Assembly: GCA_039545355.1 (NCBI GenBank)
Contig: BCJJ01000007.1
Location: forward strand, 558,001-622,000
Source: Trichosporon coremiiforme
Taxonomy: Eukaryota; Basidiomycota; Tremellomycetes; Trichosporonales; Trichosporonaceae
DNA length: 64,000 bases
Direction: 5' to 3'
Each line of letters starts with the position of its first letter. Within the stretch, counting starts at the first letter, position 1. The position numbers and the translations under genes were made by a program. The notes below the pieces were generated by a model. It did not search any database, had not been told where the DNA came from, and saw nothing but the letters and a program-made list of their open reading frames with translations. This document shows positions 1-10,900 of the stretch, one piece after another.

Positions 1-1813
1 ATGTCCTGCCAGGGGGCATTGTTGCCAATCTGCTCAGTCGCTATCTGAACCAAGGAGGACAGCATCTCCTCGCGCAGGACGTAGTACCTGCAAGTCAGTT
101 GACGATGAGCGTGACCATAACTCACGCTCCAACGATGACCTCTCCGGCGTCCCTACGCCAAGTGTCGAAGGCTTCGCGGTCCTCCTTGTCGAGTCCTCCA
201 AGTCCAGACGGGTCCTCGCCGTTACCCGGCCAGCGGACTTTGCGGCGCGTGATGTCGACGAGCTGGCGGAAGAAGTCCTTCGCGACAGCCCAGGACGGGG
301 ACGTCTCGTGGGGCTCCGAGAAAACTTCAGAGTCCATGATCGCCTCCTGAATCAAGGGGTAGATCGGCAGTGTCAGCTCGGACACGGACTCATCGACGCC
401 ACCCGAGCCCTCCCAGTTCGTGATGCGCAAAATCGTGCCAAGGAACGCCTGCACGTCGGCCTGCTGTAGACGCGCGACGAGCCATTCGGAAGAATGCTCG
501 ACGAGCGCACACAGCATCTTCGTGAACGCCAGGACTTCTTCTGACGGCTCTGAGGGTTAGTTGGCTCCTGGGCGAATGAACCCACCATCGTTGGCAGCTC
601 CGATCAGCTGCTGTCCATTGGGACCGATGACCCAGGCCATTAACGGCTCGGTGAGGATCTTGGTGCCCTTTCCAAACCGGAAGATGCTCTCGGATAAAAC
701 CTCGACGAGTGTCGTCGAAGCTGCTGGCAGCGGGAGGAGGTTGTAGAGGTGGGGCAGCAGTGCCGTGAGCTCGTCAGCCCCGAGGCCGTAGTTGATCCAG
801 CTGTCCGCGCACTTGCACGCCGCCTCAGCCGCCTTGACCCGCTCGGCCGGGGACAGCACGCCATTCTCGCCCGTCATAGAGTCGGTGATAGTCTGCATGA
901 CGGCCGGCACGTCCGTCTCGATGAACTTGCGCAGCGCGTTTCTGTGGTCAGCTCAGCGGCTACGGCCTAGCTTACCTCTTCTGCTCGCTGATCCCCGCAC
1001 GACCAATCTCTTCCACGCAGATACCGCACCACTCGAGGGCCCAAAGCCTCATCCTAGAGCGTAAGCGCGCCTCGTCCTCGAGCGAGTGGCCCCGGGGCGG
1101 GAAGGACGTGGGTGTAGCGTACCCAGAGGCAGGAACAGAGGGCGGCAAGTCTGTCGCTCGCGCGAGCGCCTGCCCGATGACGTTGAGGACGGTCTGGATC
1201 GGGTTCGGGAACTGGTGGAACGGGAGGCGGAGGAGGAGCGAGGCGAGCTGTGTGTCAGTTTCACCAGGGGGAACTAGCTAACTCACACATCCGAACAGCT
1301 TGCGCACAACTACCGCGTTGCCCGGCTGAAACGTGTGCGGCTGGGTTGGGCTGACGGCTTCGGCTAGCGTCTCGAGCAGCAAGCTCAGAAGCGCCGGACG
1401 CAGCGACTCTGGCAGTGAGTCCCTGTTGTTAGCTTGAGTCCTCGGGAGCGCGTAGCTGAACTCACCAGTCTCGCGAGATCTTGACCTGCGCCGTGTGCGC
1501 CGAGAAGAATCGGACGTTTGCGTCCTTGTTGTCAGCTTGACTATCATTGCCAGCTCACGTCATGCCGCGCGAGGCCAGAGATGAGACCCCACGCCTCCTC
1601 ACGACCTTGAAGTTCCTGGAGTTTCTGCTGCAGGCTCTTCGCGAGCCCCGGGTTCGAGGACGTCGCCGGGTCGAAGAGCTGAAGGATGATCTGTAGTCAG
1701 CTAAGGCTGGCCAAAGTCAAGCTCACGGAAGCGACTTGCTCGACGTCGCCCTGCGGGAGGACGGGGAATGGCGGCACCGGAGCTGGGGCACGCTTTTCCT
1801 GCTCCTCGTCCAT
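1..1813 (-). CDS. Importin-beta family karyopherin, importin-13/Kap122-like (3' end off window)
   Basis: Nuclear transport receptor of the importin-beta superfamily, expected to carry cargo through the nuclear pore under Ran-GTP control. Eight exons read 5' to 3' on the minus strand: 1727-1813, 1559-1690, 1466-1524, 1287-1422, 976-1247, 586-941, 126-549 and 1-87, all phase-compatible; the gene continues beyond base 1. The N-terminal segment FFSAHTAQVKISRDW closely resembles the importin-13 type (YFGASALHIKISRYW in the family, from memory), and the rest is helical, HEAT-like sequence. Three of its introns (1691-1726, 1525-1558, 942-975) are 34-36 nt and carry the same GTGAGCT/GTAAGCT and AGCTGAC ends as the micro-exon arrays elsewhere in the window. 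The start ATG is the first in frame. Transportin-3/Mtr10 is the alternative family. Confidence 0.8.
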
Positions 1814-2278
1814 GTTTTGTGCTTCGTGTGTGGAGAAAGGTAGAGGAGAGGGTGAGTGAGGAAGGGAGGGAGATTGCGGCCGGTCAAAACAAAGTGCGAG
1901 CAGCATCTCACAGGGCCCGAACGTCATTAGGGTCATTTGATCCCGCTAATCGCGCATGATAAGCGCGACCTGTAATGTGCGCGCGTGGTGGACCTCGACA
2001 CTACGCCAAGAGAGGAGTTCCGACGCAGCTGTCAGAGCACCATAGTCTCATGCATCTTAGACTAACTGTCCGTTGCTCATGCTCTGCTCAGTGTGCACCG
2101 CTCACACGTTTGCAGCTGCTGACGAGACTGTATAGCAGCTCGATCACCAACGCAATGTCCACCCTCATGAACAATCTGCTCCCGCGTTCCTGGCGATTTT
2201 GCCACCCAAAAGTTCAAAGAGCCCCGCTGATGACAACCGGAGCCTAGGTGACAACCTCCATCGCTCTACCTTCCGATC
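1814..2278. other. Divergent intergenic promoter region
   Basis: This 465-base gap lies between two divergently transcribed genes and should hold both promoters. The part next to the importin start is pyrimidine-rich when read on the minus strand. No TATA box or other specific site can be defended. Confidence 0.5.
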
Positions 2279-3287
2279 ATGGCGACCACAGAGCCGCAAC
2301 CCACGAAAACGGCCGAAGAGATTGCCGCAGTCCAGGCGCGCTCCGACGCTCGAGCGGCACGTATCGCCGCCGCCGTCGAGCGCAGCAAGACAGAGTACCA
2401 GCCCCAGCACGCCTACACCGAGCGCGGCGTGAGTCCCACCCTTTTTCTGCAGCTTCCCATTCTTCTTGACAGCTGACGACCAGTGGTTCCTCGAAGCAGA
2501 ACAGGCCGGTCCGAGCAAGAAGGACCGTCAGCGTGTCGAATACGCCGCTACTTGGCGTCTGCTCTCTCCCTCTGCTTCGGCGGACGAGGCAGCCCGCGCC
2601 CTAGACGATATCCTCGCCTGTCTCCCTCCCCTCAAGGGCGCTGCCGACAATGCTGATATAGCGTCATCGAGGGATCTGACCAAGCTCACGGGCATGCCGC
2701 GCGAGCTGCTTGGAACGGCCCTCCGCGCCGCCAGCGAGGCGGGTCAGCCCGAACTCGCGGCCGAGATCGCCCGTTCGCTCAAGCGACACTGGAAGGCGAA
2801 CCCCGGTCTCGCGCTTGCGTCTTCAGACGCCCTCGCCGAGGTGTCGGCTACTGAGTCCCTCCGCCCCCTTTTTGTGATCACGGCCGTGGCGATCCACTAC
2901 CCCATCCTCCTCGCTCTGAGCGAGCGGCTCGACCTCGCCCTGAAGTCAGGCGAGGGACAGGCCGAGGACGCCGTCGCCTCCTTCGAGGCCGTGGCTCAGG
3001 TCGCCCACTCCCTGGCTCGGAACAGGGCGTGGGGGTTCCAAGCCGACCTCTTCGCGGACGAGAAGGGCGAGAAGGTCAAGACCAAGCGGCCGCCGCCCAT
3101 GGCCGGGGGAGAATTGCGGGACGCCTTGATGGCGGCAGATAGGCGGAAACTCGAGAAGGTCATTGGTGTCGACGGGTCCACGCTGGACCAGGCGTTGAAG
3201 AGACTGGGCAAGGCGCTGGGCAAGAACGAGGACGAGGTCGTCATCCCCGACGGAGAGCGGAATGAGCGCGGCGTGCGTGACTTGTAG
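2279..3287 (+). CDS. Uncharacterised 317-residue protein
   Basis: Two exons, 2279-2428 and 2484-3287, joined across a 55-nt intron (GTGAGT donor, CAG acceptor) in phase 0, give 317 residues ending at TAG. No known domain is recognised. The N-terminal 50 residues are rich in Ala, Glu and Arg and probably coiled. The middle is Ala/Leu-rich and helical with no clear membrane span or signal peptide. The C-terminal third is charged (Lys/Glu/Asp). The ATG at 2279 is chosen because it opens the frame that crosses the intron cleanly. Codon use matches its neighbours, so it is likely a genuine conserved fungal gene. The dominant function cannot be stated from sequence alone. Confidence 0.75.
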
Positions 3288-3394
3288 ACATTTGTATCGA
3301 TATGGCAAAGCTTGCATTACACTTATGGGGTTCTATGGACGACACAACACTGGTCTACAACACTTGACTCTTATGGGGTAGGCTCGCCACTCGC

Positions 3395-5247
3395 CTACAG
3401 ATTCATACCGAGGATCGTACCTCTGCCAATCCACATGCTCCCATTCACGGGCAGGCCGGCGACGTCCATCTCCCCAATCGGCAGAGTGGCGCGGGCATCC
3501 GCCACGCCGTCGATACCGGCGAGCGCGCCGCGCTGGAGGATAATTTTGCGGATGAAGCTCTGGAACACGCTTTCGTGACCGTCGAGCACGCGCAGGGGAA
3601 GATGTTTGAACGGCGCGCGAACAACAGCACCATCATCACCTGCCGTCGTGGTCGCATTCAAGAACTCCTGCGTAGCGATACGCGAGAATGCGCGCGGGGG
3701 CGGATGGTCGGGGTCGTACGGGTCCTGAGGTACTGTTTCGCCGTCGTAGATCAGCACGTCGGGACGCACACCCGTCACGTTGAGCTTGACGCCTTCGAGA
3801 CCCTTCGGCATCTCGAGGATCGCCACCATCGTGCCACTCGCGGCCATGCCGCCGTCCTCGGCTTGCTCGATTGACATGTCTTCGATCGACATGCTCTTCA
3901 CGAGCTCCGGGACGGGGTCAGGCCCGGGGAAAGTCAGGTTCGCCTGCACGTCGGACAGACGCTGGGCGAGGTAGCCTGGAACTGGCTTCGTTCGGGGCAA
4001 GCCTGGGTCAGCCTCTGACTGGCCGCGCACGGTGACGCTGTTGGGCAAACCCTTCATGAACCGCTGCAGAAAGCGGGAGAGGGGTTTCTCCGCCTTGCCG
4101 GTCAGATTCGTGCCGAGACCATTGACCGAGATGAAGAGGTGCGTTCTGCTCACTCCCGAGAGGGTGGCAACACCCTGCGCGACGGGGACCTTCTCGAGCT
4201 CGACGTCAAAGGGCACACCGAAGTCCAGCCTCTCCCCGATATCGGCGGGAAGTCCAGGGTTCGGCACGGCCGCGCGCGCAGTGATACGCAGCCCGTCGTC
4301 GATCGAGACGGTGTACGTCCTCAGGTCCACCAGTTGCGTAAGGTTGAGCGGATGGCCAGGCTTGGGAAAGTTGGGAATGACCGGCACTGTGGCTGTGTCA
4401 GAATAGAGAAGCGGGGAGGGAGTAGCTCCGCGGGACTCGAGTAAGCCTTGCAGAGAGAAGAAAAGGGGTACTCACTACGTCCCTCGAAGGGCACCGTCAG
4501 GTCCGAAGCAGAGTAGGAAAGGAAGCTGGCGATGGGAAGCTTGACCTTGGCTTGCGGGATGGAGACGATCAGCTTAGCGTCGTTCGTCTTCCACGCCTGT
4601 TGGAGCCAGTCCCAGCTCTCGCTTACGGGAGCGAGGGGGAGCGCGATAGCCTCAAAGCTGAAAGGCTCGAGCGGGTCGTCCTTCCTGATCACTGGCACTG
4701 AGAGCGTCCCCGGCACCTGGATCTGGAGGAGGGGCAGCTTGCTGAGCTTGCTAACGGCGTCGTCGGAGCCGGCATAGATGGCGATCTCAGGGACGTCCAC
4801 ATCGAGAACCTTAACACCGAGTCCCATCGCCGTTCGGGCCGTGCGTCTCGCCACCGCGCTCCACCACTTGCCATGCGACTCTTGAGCGATAGCGTCATCC
4901 GCATCAACGCCCGCCAGCATGGAGAGGTTGAGGTGCAGGCCCGCGTCGTCGATGTTGAGGATGTCGACCCGGGGCTCGGCAAATTGGACGGGCTCGGCAT
5001 CGTCCGAGGGCTCATCTAGCCCCACCGAGGTGAAGGCGACGGCGACACCGGCGACGAGACAGATCAGCACCAGCCAGCCGACGAAAGGGCGCCACCTCTT
5101 GCGGGGTGCACGCGGTCTGTCACCCAGCAGCGGCGATCTCTCAGTGGATGGCGACGCAGGAGGGGAGTCGGTGTGGTGGACCTCGACGGTCCTAGCGCCA
5201 GTGGTGGAGGGGCCAGATGTAGTGCGCTTCGGCTTAGCGGGCGCCAT
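3395..5247 (-). CDS. Tag1-like vacuolar membrane protein (type II, lumenal DUF3712-type region)
   Basis: Exons 4476-5247 and 3395-4386 join across an 89-nt intron that splits an ATG codon (A/TG), giving 587 residues. The basic, Pro/Ser-rich cytosolic tail (about 1-54) is followed by one membrane span at about 55-73, then a long lumenal region with repeated beta-rich blocks. The tail contains ERSPLL (about residues 36-41), which fits the [DE]xxxL[LI] signal used for AP-3 sorting to the vacuole. This layout resembles yeast Tag1 (YLR173W) and the Cryptococcus proteins often labelled 'pre-rRNA processing protein'. Identification rests on overall pattern and memory of the family. It converges on no neighbour; its 5' side faces the pfkB gene. 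Confidence 0.65.
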
Positions 5248-5500
5248 GTTGGTGGTGCTGAGGTCTAGCCTCGTTCGGTGCGACTAGTGCTAGGTGAGCG
5301 CGTGTAGGTCGAAGCAGATGAGAGAGTGTAAGTGGTCGAGGTGAATAAGGAAAGAGATGGGGAGAGAGGATGAGGACGACGATGTCAGGAAGAGGGGCGA
5401 CGGGCAACCGAGCCTGTGGATATTTGGGTGGCAATCAATGGATGCTCCGTTTTGTGACGTCGTTTCTCCAGTTCTCCCTTTGCTCATATACCCTGTTTGC

Positions 5501-6741
5501 ATGTCCGCACCCACCTCTCCCATCTCGTCGACCCATCTCTCGCTCGACAGGGGACGCGTCGTGACCCTTGGTACGTACTCCACCACATGCTTGCTGATGC
5601 GTAGGTGCGTTCATCCTCGACCACTTTGCAGCCGATGCGACGGGCGAGCCGACTGACCGACCTACCGTATGTCCTTTCCCCTCCGCTTTGCCTTCTTCCT
5701 TGTTAGCTGACAAGACAGATAGGAGGCGGGGGAGTGTACGCCGCCAGCGGTGCACGGCTCTTCCTACCCGCGCAGAATGTGGGATACATCGCCGACTGTG
5801 GACCCGACTTGCCGGCCGATTATCGAACAGAGCTTCTCGGTCTGGGCGAGGAGACAGTGTGGCTGCGCCCGCGGGCGGAACCGACCACGCGTGCGCTGAA
5901 CCTCTACTCGGGCGGAGTCGTGGGCGAAGGCCAACAATCGTTCGAGTATCTCTCCCCGCCGAAGCGGCTCGTGCTCTCAGAATACTTCAGGGAGGACAGT
6001 CCGCTCGCCGACCCGCCTGCGACATGGGTGCATGTCGTCTGCGACGCGGAGCGCGCAAAGCAAGTGCTCGAGGATGCGCGGACGTGTTTCCGTGAAGGAT
6101 GGCGGGGACGGTTGGCCTGGGAGCCGCTGATTCGGGAGGGCGAGGACGTCTCGACGTCGACGTATGCTGCGCTCGCGCGCCAGTTCGATGTCCTCAGGTA
6201 TGCTGATCTGGCTTTGCCTAGCTGACAATCCAGCCCCAATCACCTCGAGCTTCAGACCATCCTCGACACGGATGCTGATGTCGAGACCTGCGCGCGGCTC
6301 TTCCAGGGCCGCATGGTCATGTATGGCGGGCGTGTGCCTTCCATTGTCGTCCGGGCAGGTGCAGCTGGCTCTTTCACGCTCGCCGAGGATTGGACAGGCT
6401 GGGTGCCCGCGTACCACACGGCTCTGGGTAAGGTCCAGGACGTGACTGGCGCCGGAAACGCGTTCATGGGCGGCCTGCTTGCCGGACTCTTCGCTACGCA
6501 AGACAGCCGGACGGCGTCAATCTGGGGCTCTGTCGCTGCCTCCTTCGCCATCGAGCAGCGTGGACCCGCCATCGGTGTCGACGCCATGTTCGTGAACGCC
6601 AGGCTGAGGGAGTTGACGAGGCGAGTGGATGAGAGCGAGGGTGTGTACTGGGGTGAGGAGAGTGTGGGGCGGAGCTCGATGGAGAGCTCGTCGCTGGGAA
6701 CCATCTCCGAGGACGACAGGTACCTCGACTGTGATGAGTGA
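5501..6741 (+). CDS. MAK32: Mak32-type pfkB carbohydrate kinase-like protein
   Basis: Four exons, 5501-5570, 5605-5666, 5719-6197 and 6234-6741, splice to 372 residues. The ribokinase fold is shown by an N-terminal GGGGVYAASGARLF block and the late signature DVTGAGNAFMGGLLAG. In ordinary pfkB kinases the signature reads GAGD, with Asp as catalytic base; here the position is Asn, as I recall for the Mak32 branch, so sugar-kinase activity is doubtful. Yeast Mak32 is needed for stable propagation of a killer dsRNA toxin component; the molecular role is unknown. The start is the first ATG giving the conserved N-terminus (VVTLG). The acidic tail after about residue 340 is unrelated to the kinase fold. 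Confidence 0.8.
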
Positions 6742-6975
6742 GGGAAGGGTGCATCTTGTGGCGTTTGGCGGATTCCAACCAGCAAAAGTATCAAGCAACT
6801 GTTATAATTTCTTGCCCCGGCCAGTAGTGGCATCTGTAGAGCGCGCATAGATATTCCGGGAACAACATGATGCATAGGCGCATAAAAAGACGAGCGAAGC
6901 GAAGAAAGCCAAGTCCATACACAAGCGAAACAAGACAGAGGTAGGTATACAGATGCCGAGACGAGTACTGCGCGG

Positions 6976-7588
6976 TTAGGCGACCTTCTTCTGGATCTTC
7001 TGTTGCGGCTTCGTGATGAGGTTCTGGATAGTCAGCTGGAGAACCTTGCCAAAAGCTCACCTTGTGGATGTGGGGCAGGACACCACCGCCGGCGATGGTG
7101 GCACGGATGAGGAGATCGAGCTCCTCGTCGCCACGGATCGCGAGCTGCAGGTGGCGCGGCGTAATACGCTTCACTCGCAGGTCCTTGGCGGCGTTTCCTG
7201 GGCGGATTAGCTACCATAACGAGAATCAACTACTGAAGAGCCTCACCGGCAAGCTCCAGCACCTCGGCGGTGAGGTACTCCATGATAGCCGCAACGTAGA
7301 CAGCCGCCTTGGCACCGACACGGACGTTGTTCGCGTTCTTGTTACGCAGGAACCTGTTGGACTCGTCAGGACTGTTCATTCACTTCCCTGAGGAAGTCAT
7401 CTGGTGCATACCTGTGGATACGGCCGACAGGGAACTGGATGCGGTGTGAGTTCATGTTCCGCGCGAGATGGGAGTCCATGGGCAGGACATACCTGGAGAC
7501 CGGCCTTGGAGGAGCGGGTGGTGAGGACACGGGTCTCGGACGAGGTCTTTGCCTTTCCGCCCTTGCCTCCTGTAGACTTTGAGGACAT
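6976..7588 (-). CDS. HTZ1: Histone H2A.Z
   Basis: Variant histone H2A.Z, deposited in nucleosomes near promoters by the SWR1 complex. Five exons (7493-7588, 7412-7434, 7247-7353, 7061-7197, 6976-7023) give 136 residues. The H2A.Z identity, rather than canonical H2A, is shown by [18 protein letters not shown] and by [15 protein letters not shown] in the docking region, where canonical H2A has AQGGVLPNI. The N-terminal tail is Lys/Gly/Ser-rich. Exon 2 is only 23 nt, yet encodes the invariant FPVGRIHR core, proving that very small exons are spliced correctly in this species. The last intron (7024-7060) has the GTGAGCT/AGCTGAC ends. Divergent from NUP192. Confidence 0.95.
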
Positions 7589-7965
7589 GTTTGGTTGTGG
7601 ATGGATGGGATGGGTCGTGTCGCGATGCAGAGGTGCTTGGTGGTGTTCGAGTTCGGGTCGTTGTAACTTAGACGTTTGTTTACCTCCCGCATGGCAAGCG
7701 TCATTTGGCCCCGCTCCACTCCAAGGCGCGCCACAGCCAGTTAGGCATGCGAAGCTGAATATCCGTTGTTGGAAGTTGGGACGCCTATTCCCGGAATAAA
7801 CAAGGAAACAGACAACAGAATAATCCACGTGGTCCACCTCACTGTGGCCCCCGACGCTCCCTGGTTGTTGAGATTTCACTGACGTCCTGCAGAGAGACAT
7901 CATCACAAGCTCCCCTCGAGCTAACCCCTCAACCACCTCTCCCCACCCAACAACTGCTGCTCGCC
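7589..7965. other. Divergent promoter region between H2A.Z and NUP192
   Basis: The 377-base gap separates two divergent housekeeping genes. The last 50 bases before the NUP192 start are C/T-rich with many CCACC-like runs. No TATA box is evident, and no specific binding site can be named with confidence. Confidence 0.5.
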
Positions 7966-10900
7966 ATGTCGCGGCTCCCACTCGCACAGTGGGACCCGTC
8001 TCTCTTCACCGAGCTGCAGCACCTGCTCGCTCTCGTGGCGAGCCAGCCGACCACCTCCCTCGTGCGCCGATTGTTTGCGTCCCTCGACACCGCCCGCCCC
8101 TGGATCCTCGCCCTCACCGCGCTCCCCGGACCAAACGAGGCAGACAAGAAGGCCATCGCCGAGTCCCCCATCACGACTTCCGAGGGCGTCGAGGTCCGCG
8201 TCAAGGACGAGCTCCTCGTCACGACCAACACGATCGCGGACAACCTCAATGTGTCGCACTTGTTCGCCGCCGTTCTCGCGCTTACTGCTGTCCAGGAGCG
8301 TCCCCGTTTCCCGGAGCGATCAGATGCTGAGATTGCGGTCTACATTCTGCACGAGGCGCAGACGGCGCTGCTCGACTTTGTCTCCGAGCTCCTGCGGTTG
8401 ACGGAGGGTCCCGATGCCGAGGTCGGCCAGCCGTTCGACGACCTTCGAATCTGGGTCGAGGACCTGCTCGACGAGAAGGGAACGAACGGATACATCGCCG
8501 ACGTGGCCATCGATGAGGTTGACGCGATCCACACCCGCCTCGACAACCTTGTCCGGACACAGGCGTCTGGGCCCGCTCTTGAGCTCGTCAACTTCCGCGT
8601 CGGCAGCCTCAGATATGAGCAGAACCGCCTCGCGGGCGTTGTTGGCCAGCTCGCCCAGGCTGGTTTCCTGAAGGCGTCCCAGGTTGTCAAGGTCATCAAG
8701 TGGCTCAAGAAGTGCACGCGGCCAGACGCCGTCGCTGCCACCATGCTCGCAACGTTCATGGCCAGCACGCCCCCGATCGACACTCTGTCCGAGTCCGACC
8801 CTCGCTACGAGACCGTCGCCGCGTACATTCAGAGCCCGAAGCAGGGGATCGCGGACCCGTCAGCGGCGAACAAGCTCCTGCGAGTGATCGTCCATCAGGT
8901 GGTAAGTAGCTAGACCCACCGAACGCCGCAGCTAACGTCAGTTCGGCGAGAAGTGGGCTGTCCCGCCACTGCAGGAGGCTGCCCGCCTTCACTGGTCACT
9001 GTTCTACCTCTCCGCTGTCCGAGACAACCCTGCGCTGCCGCCTTCGGTCAACCTCGACATCGACGGAGCCGAGCGCAAGCTGCAGGAGGCTGTTGCCGGC
9101 GGAGCGTTCCAGTTCCTGACTGGCCTTGTCATCAACCTGGACAACATGCCCGAGGACCCGACGTACGCTCTCGCGCAGCGCTCCGATCCGGCGAACAACC
9201 AGTTCCTGTACCAGCAGCTCGACTCGCTCACGTTTACTCTGGGAACGAAGCGGAATTTCCTGCGCAATCTGAAGAACCGCGAGGAGGACGTCAGTTTGCG
9301 GAGATCTCAGGCGCCCGTCGCCAACTACCAGGCGTACTTGGCCCTTGTCGCTGTTGTGTTCAAGAACCTGCCGCCCGACAGCGCTGAGCAGTTCTGGGAC
9401 GAGCCGATGTTCACGGGCGTTGTCCTCGACACGCGCAACCCGTACCCCGGCGTTGCGTTCTGGGACATGCTGAACGCTATCGCGAATGGACCGACGTGTG
9501 CGTCCAAGTGCTACGAGAAGCTCAAGGACACGCCGTACAGCTACAGCCACCTTATCCGCATGGTCGACCACTACATCAAGATGATGCCGCATCTGTACGA
9601 GACGATCAAGCGGAACGACCAGATTTCGCTGGATCCGATGGCCGAGGACGAGTTCAACCTGATGGACGGCTGGATGAGGCTGCTTGGCACGATCGTGAAG
9701 GGCTCTGCCCTCGCCCGCGCCGCCATCCTGCAGCACAAGCCGAGCCCGTTCACCTCGCTGTTCGACCTCGTCAATTGTGATATCAACACAGAGCTGAAGG
9801 CGACCGTCATGGACACGATCACTGCGCTGGTCTCGAGCCGAGGAGACACCGCCGACGAGGCCGTCGCCAAGACTGCTGTTGACAACTACGACCGCGTCAC
9901 CTTTGCCGATCCGACGCTGGACGTCCGGGAAAACTCGCGGGTACCGGCGCCCATCGGCTGGGTGCAGCGCATGGAGATCAACGAGGAGGAGGCTGGCTCA
10001 TACCCGCTCACGCGGGCCTACATCCGCTTCCTGACCGCGCTCGTTCCGTCGACGAACGCCACAGTGAACAACGCTCTCCGCCGCGGTGCCATGTACGTGA
10101 TCGATCGGGTGATGCTCAGCAAGGGACGCAAGTACAGCCAAGACGGAGAGCACTGGGAGCTCCTCGACGCCGTGTTCGCGTTCATCGAGAAGACGCTTGT
10201 CAACTTTGACCTGACCGAGCTACTCTCGCCTGTCCGTGGCACGGCTTCTCTGCTTGCCGAGCAGCCGGGCTTCCTCGTCCTCCTCCGCATCCTCAGCGAC
10301 CCGAACTGCTTCACCCCCATGGCCGACGTGGTCGACCACGTTGTCAACATGTCGCCGCCGCGCGCTGCCATCGTCGACTCGGTCCTCCTCCACGTCCTCC
10401 GCATCTACTACAGGATACTCGACATCCAGCTTGTGTTCAGTGACGTCCTCCTCCTCACCCTCGCGTCGACGTCTGGCTTCAAGCGCCCGCTCAGCTTCCA
10501 GTCCCTCGACCACTACCTCCTCAACCGCCTCTCGAACATTGTTTCCATCGCGCTCCTCGTGGGTGACAACAACCTCGCCATCTCGCTTGTCTCGCTGAAG
10601 ATTGTGTCTGGGCTCGCTGAGTCACCACTTCTCTCGACGACCGACATCTTCCGAGGCGAGTACTCGCGGGCAGTCAACCGCCTCGCAGGCATCATTGAGT
10701 CGTCCGACGAGTCGCTCCGCATTGCGCAGGCGTTCTATACCCGTCTCGAGGCTGAGGGCGAGGACCTGGCGCCGTCTGAAATTGATCAGGAGGTCAAGGA
10801 CGTGCTCTCCGCCAAGTCGGACGAGGTCCACCCCATCGTGATTCGCTCGAACATTCTCGACCTTCTCGTCACCGGCACCTCGGACAGCAGCGGCCCGAAC

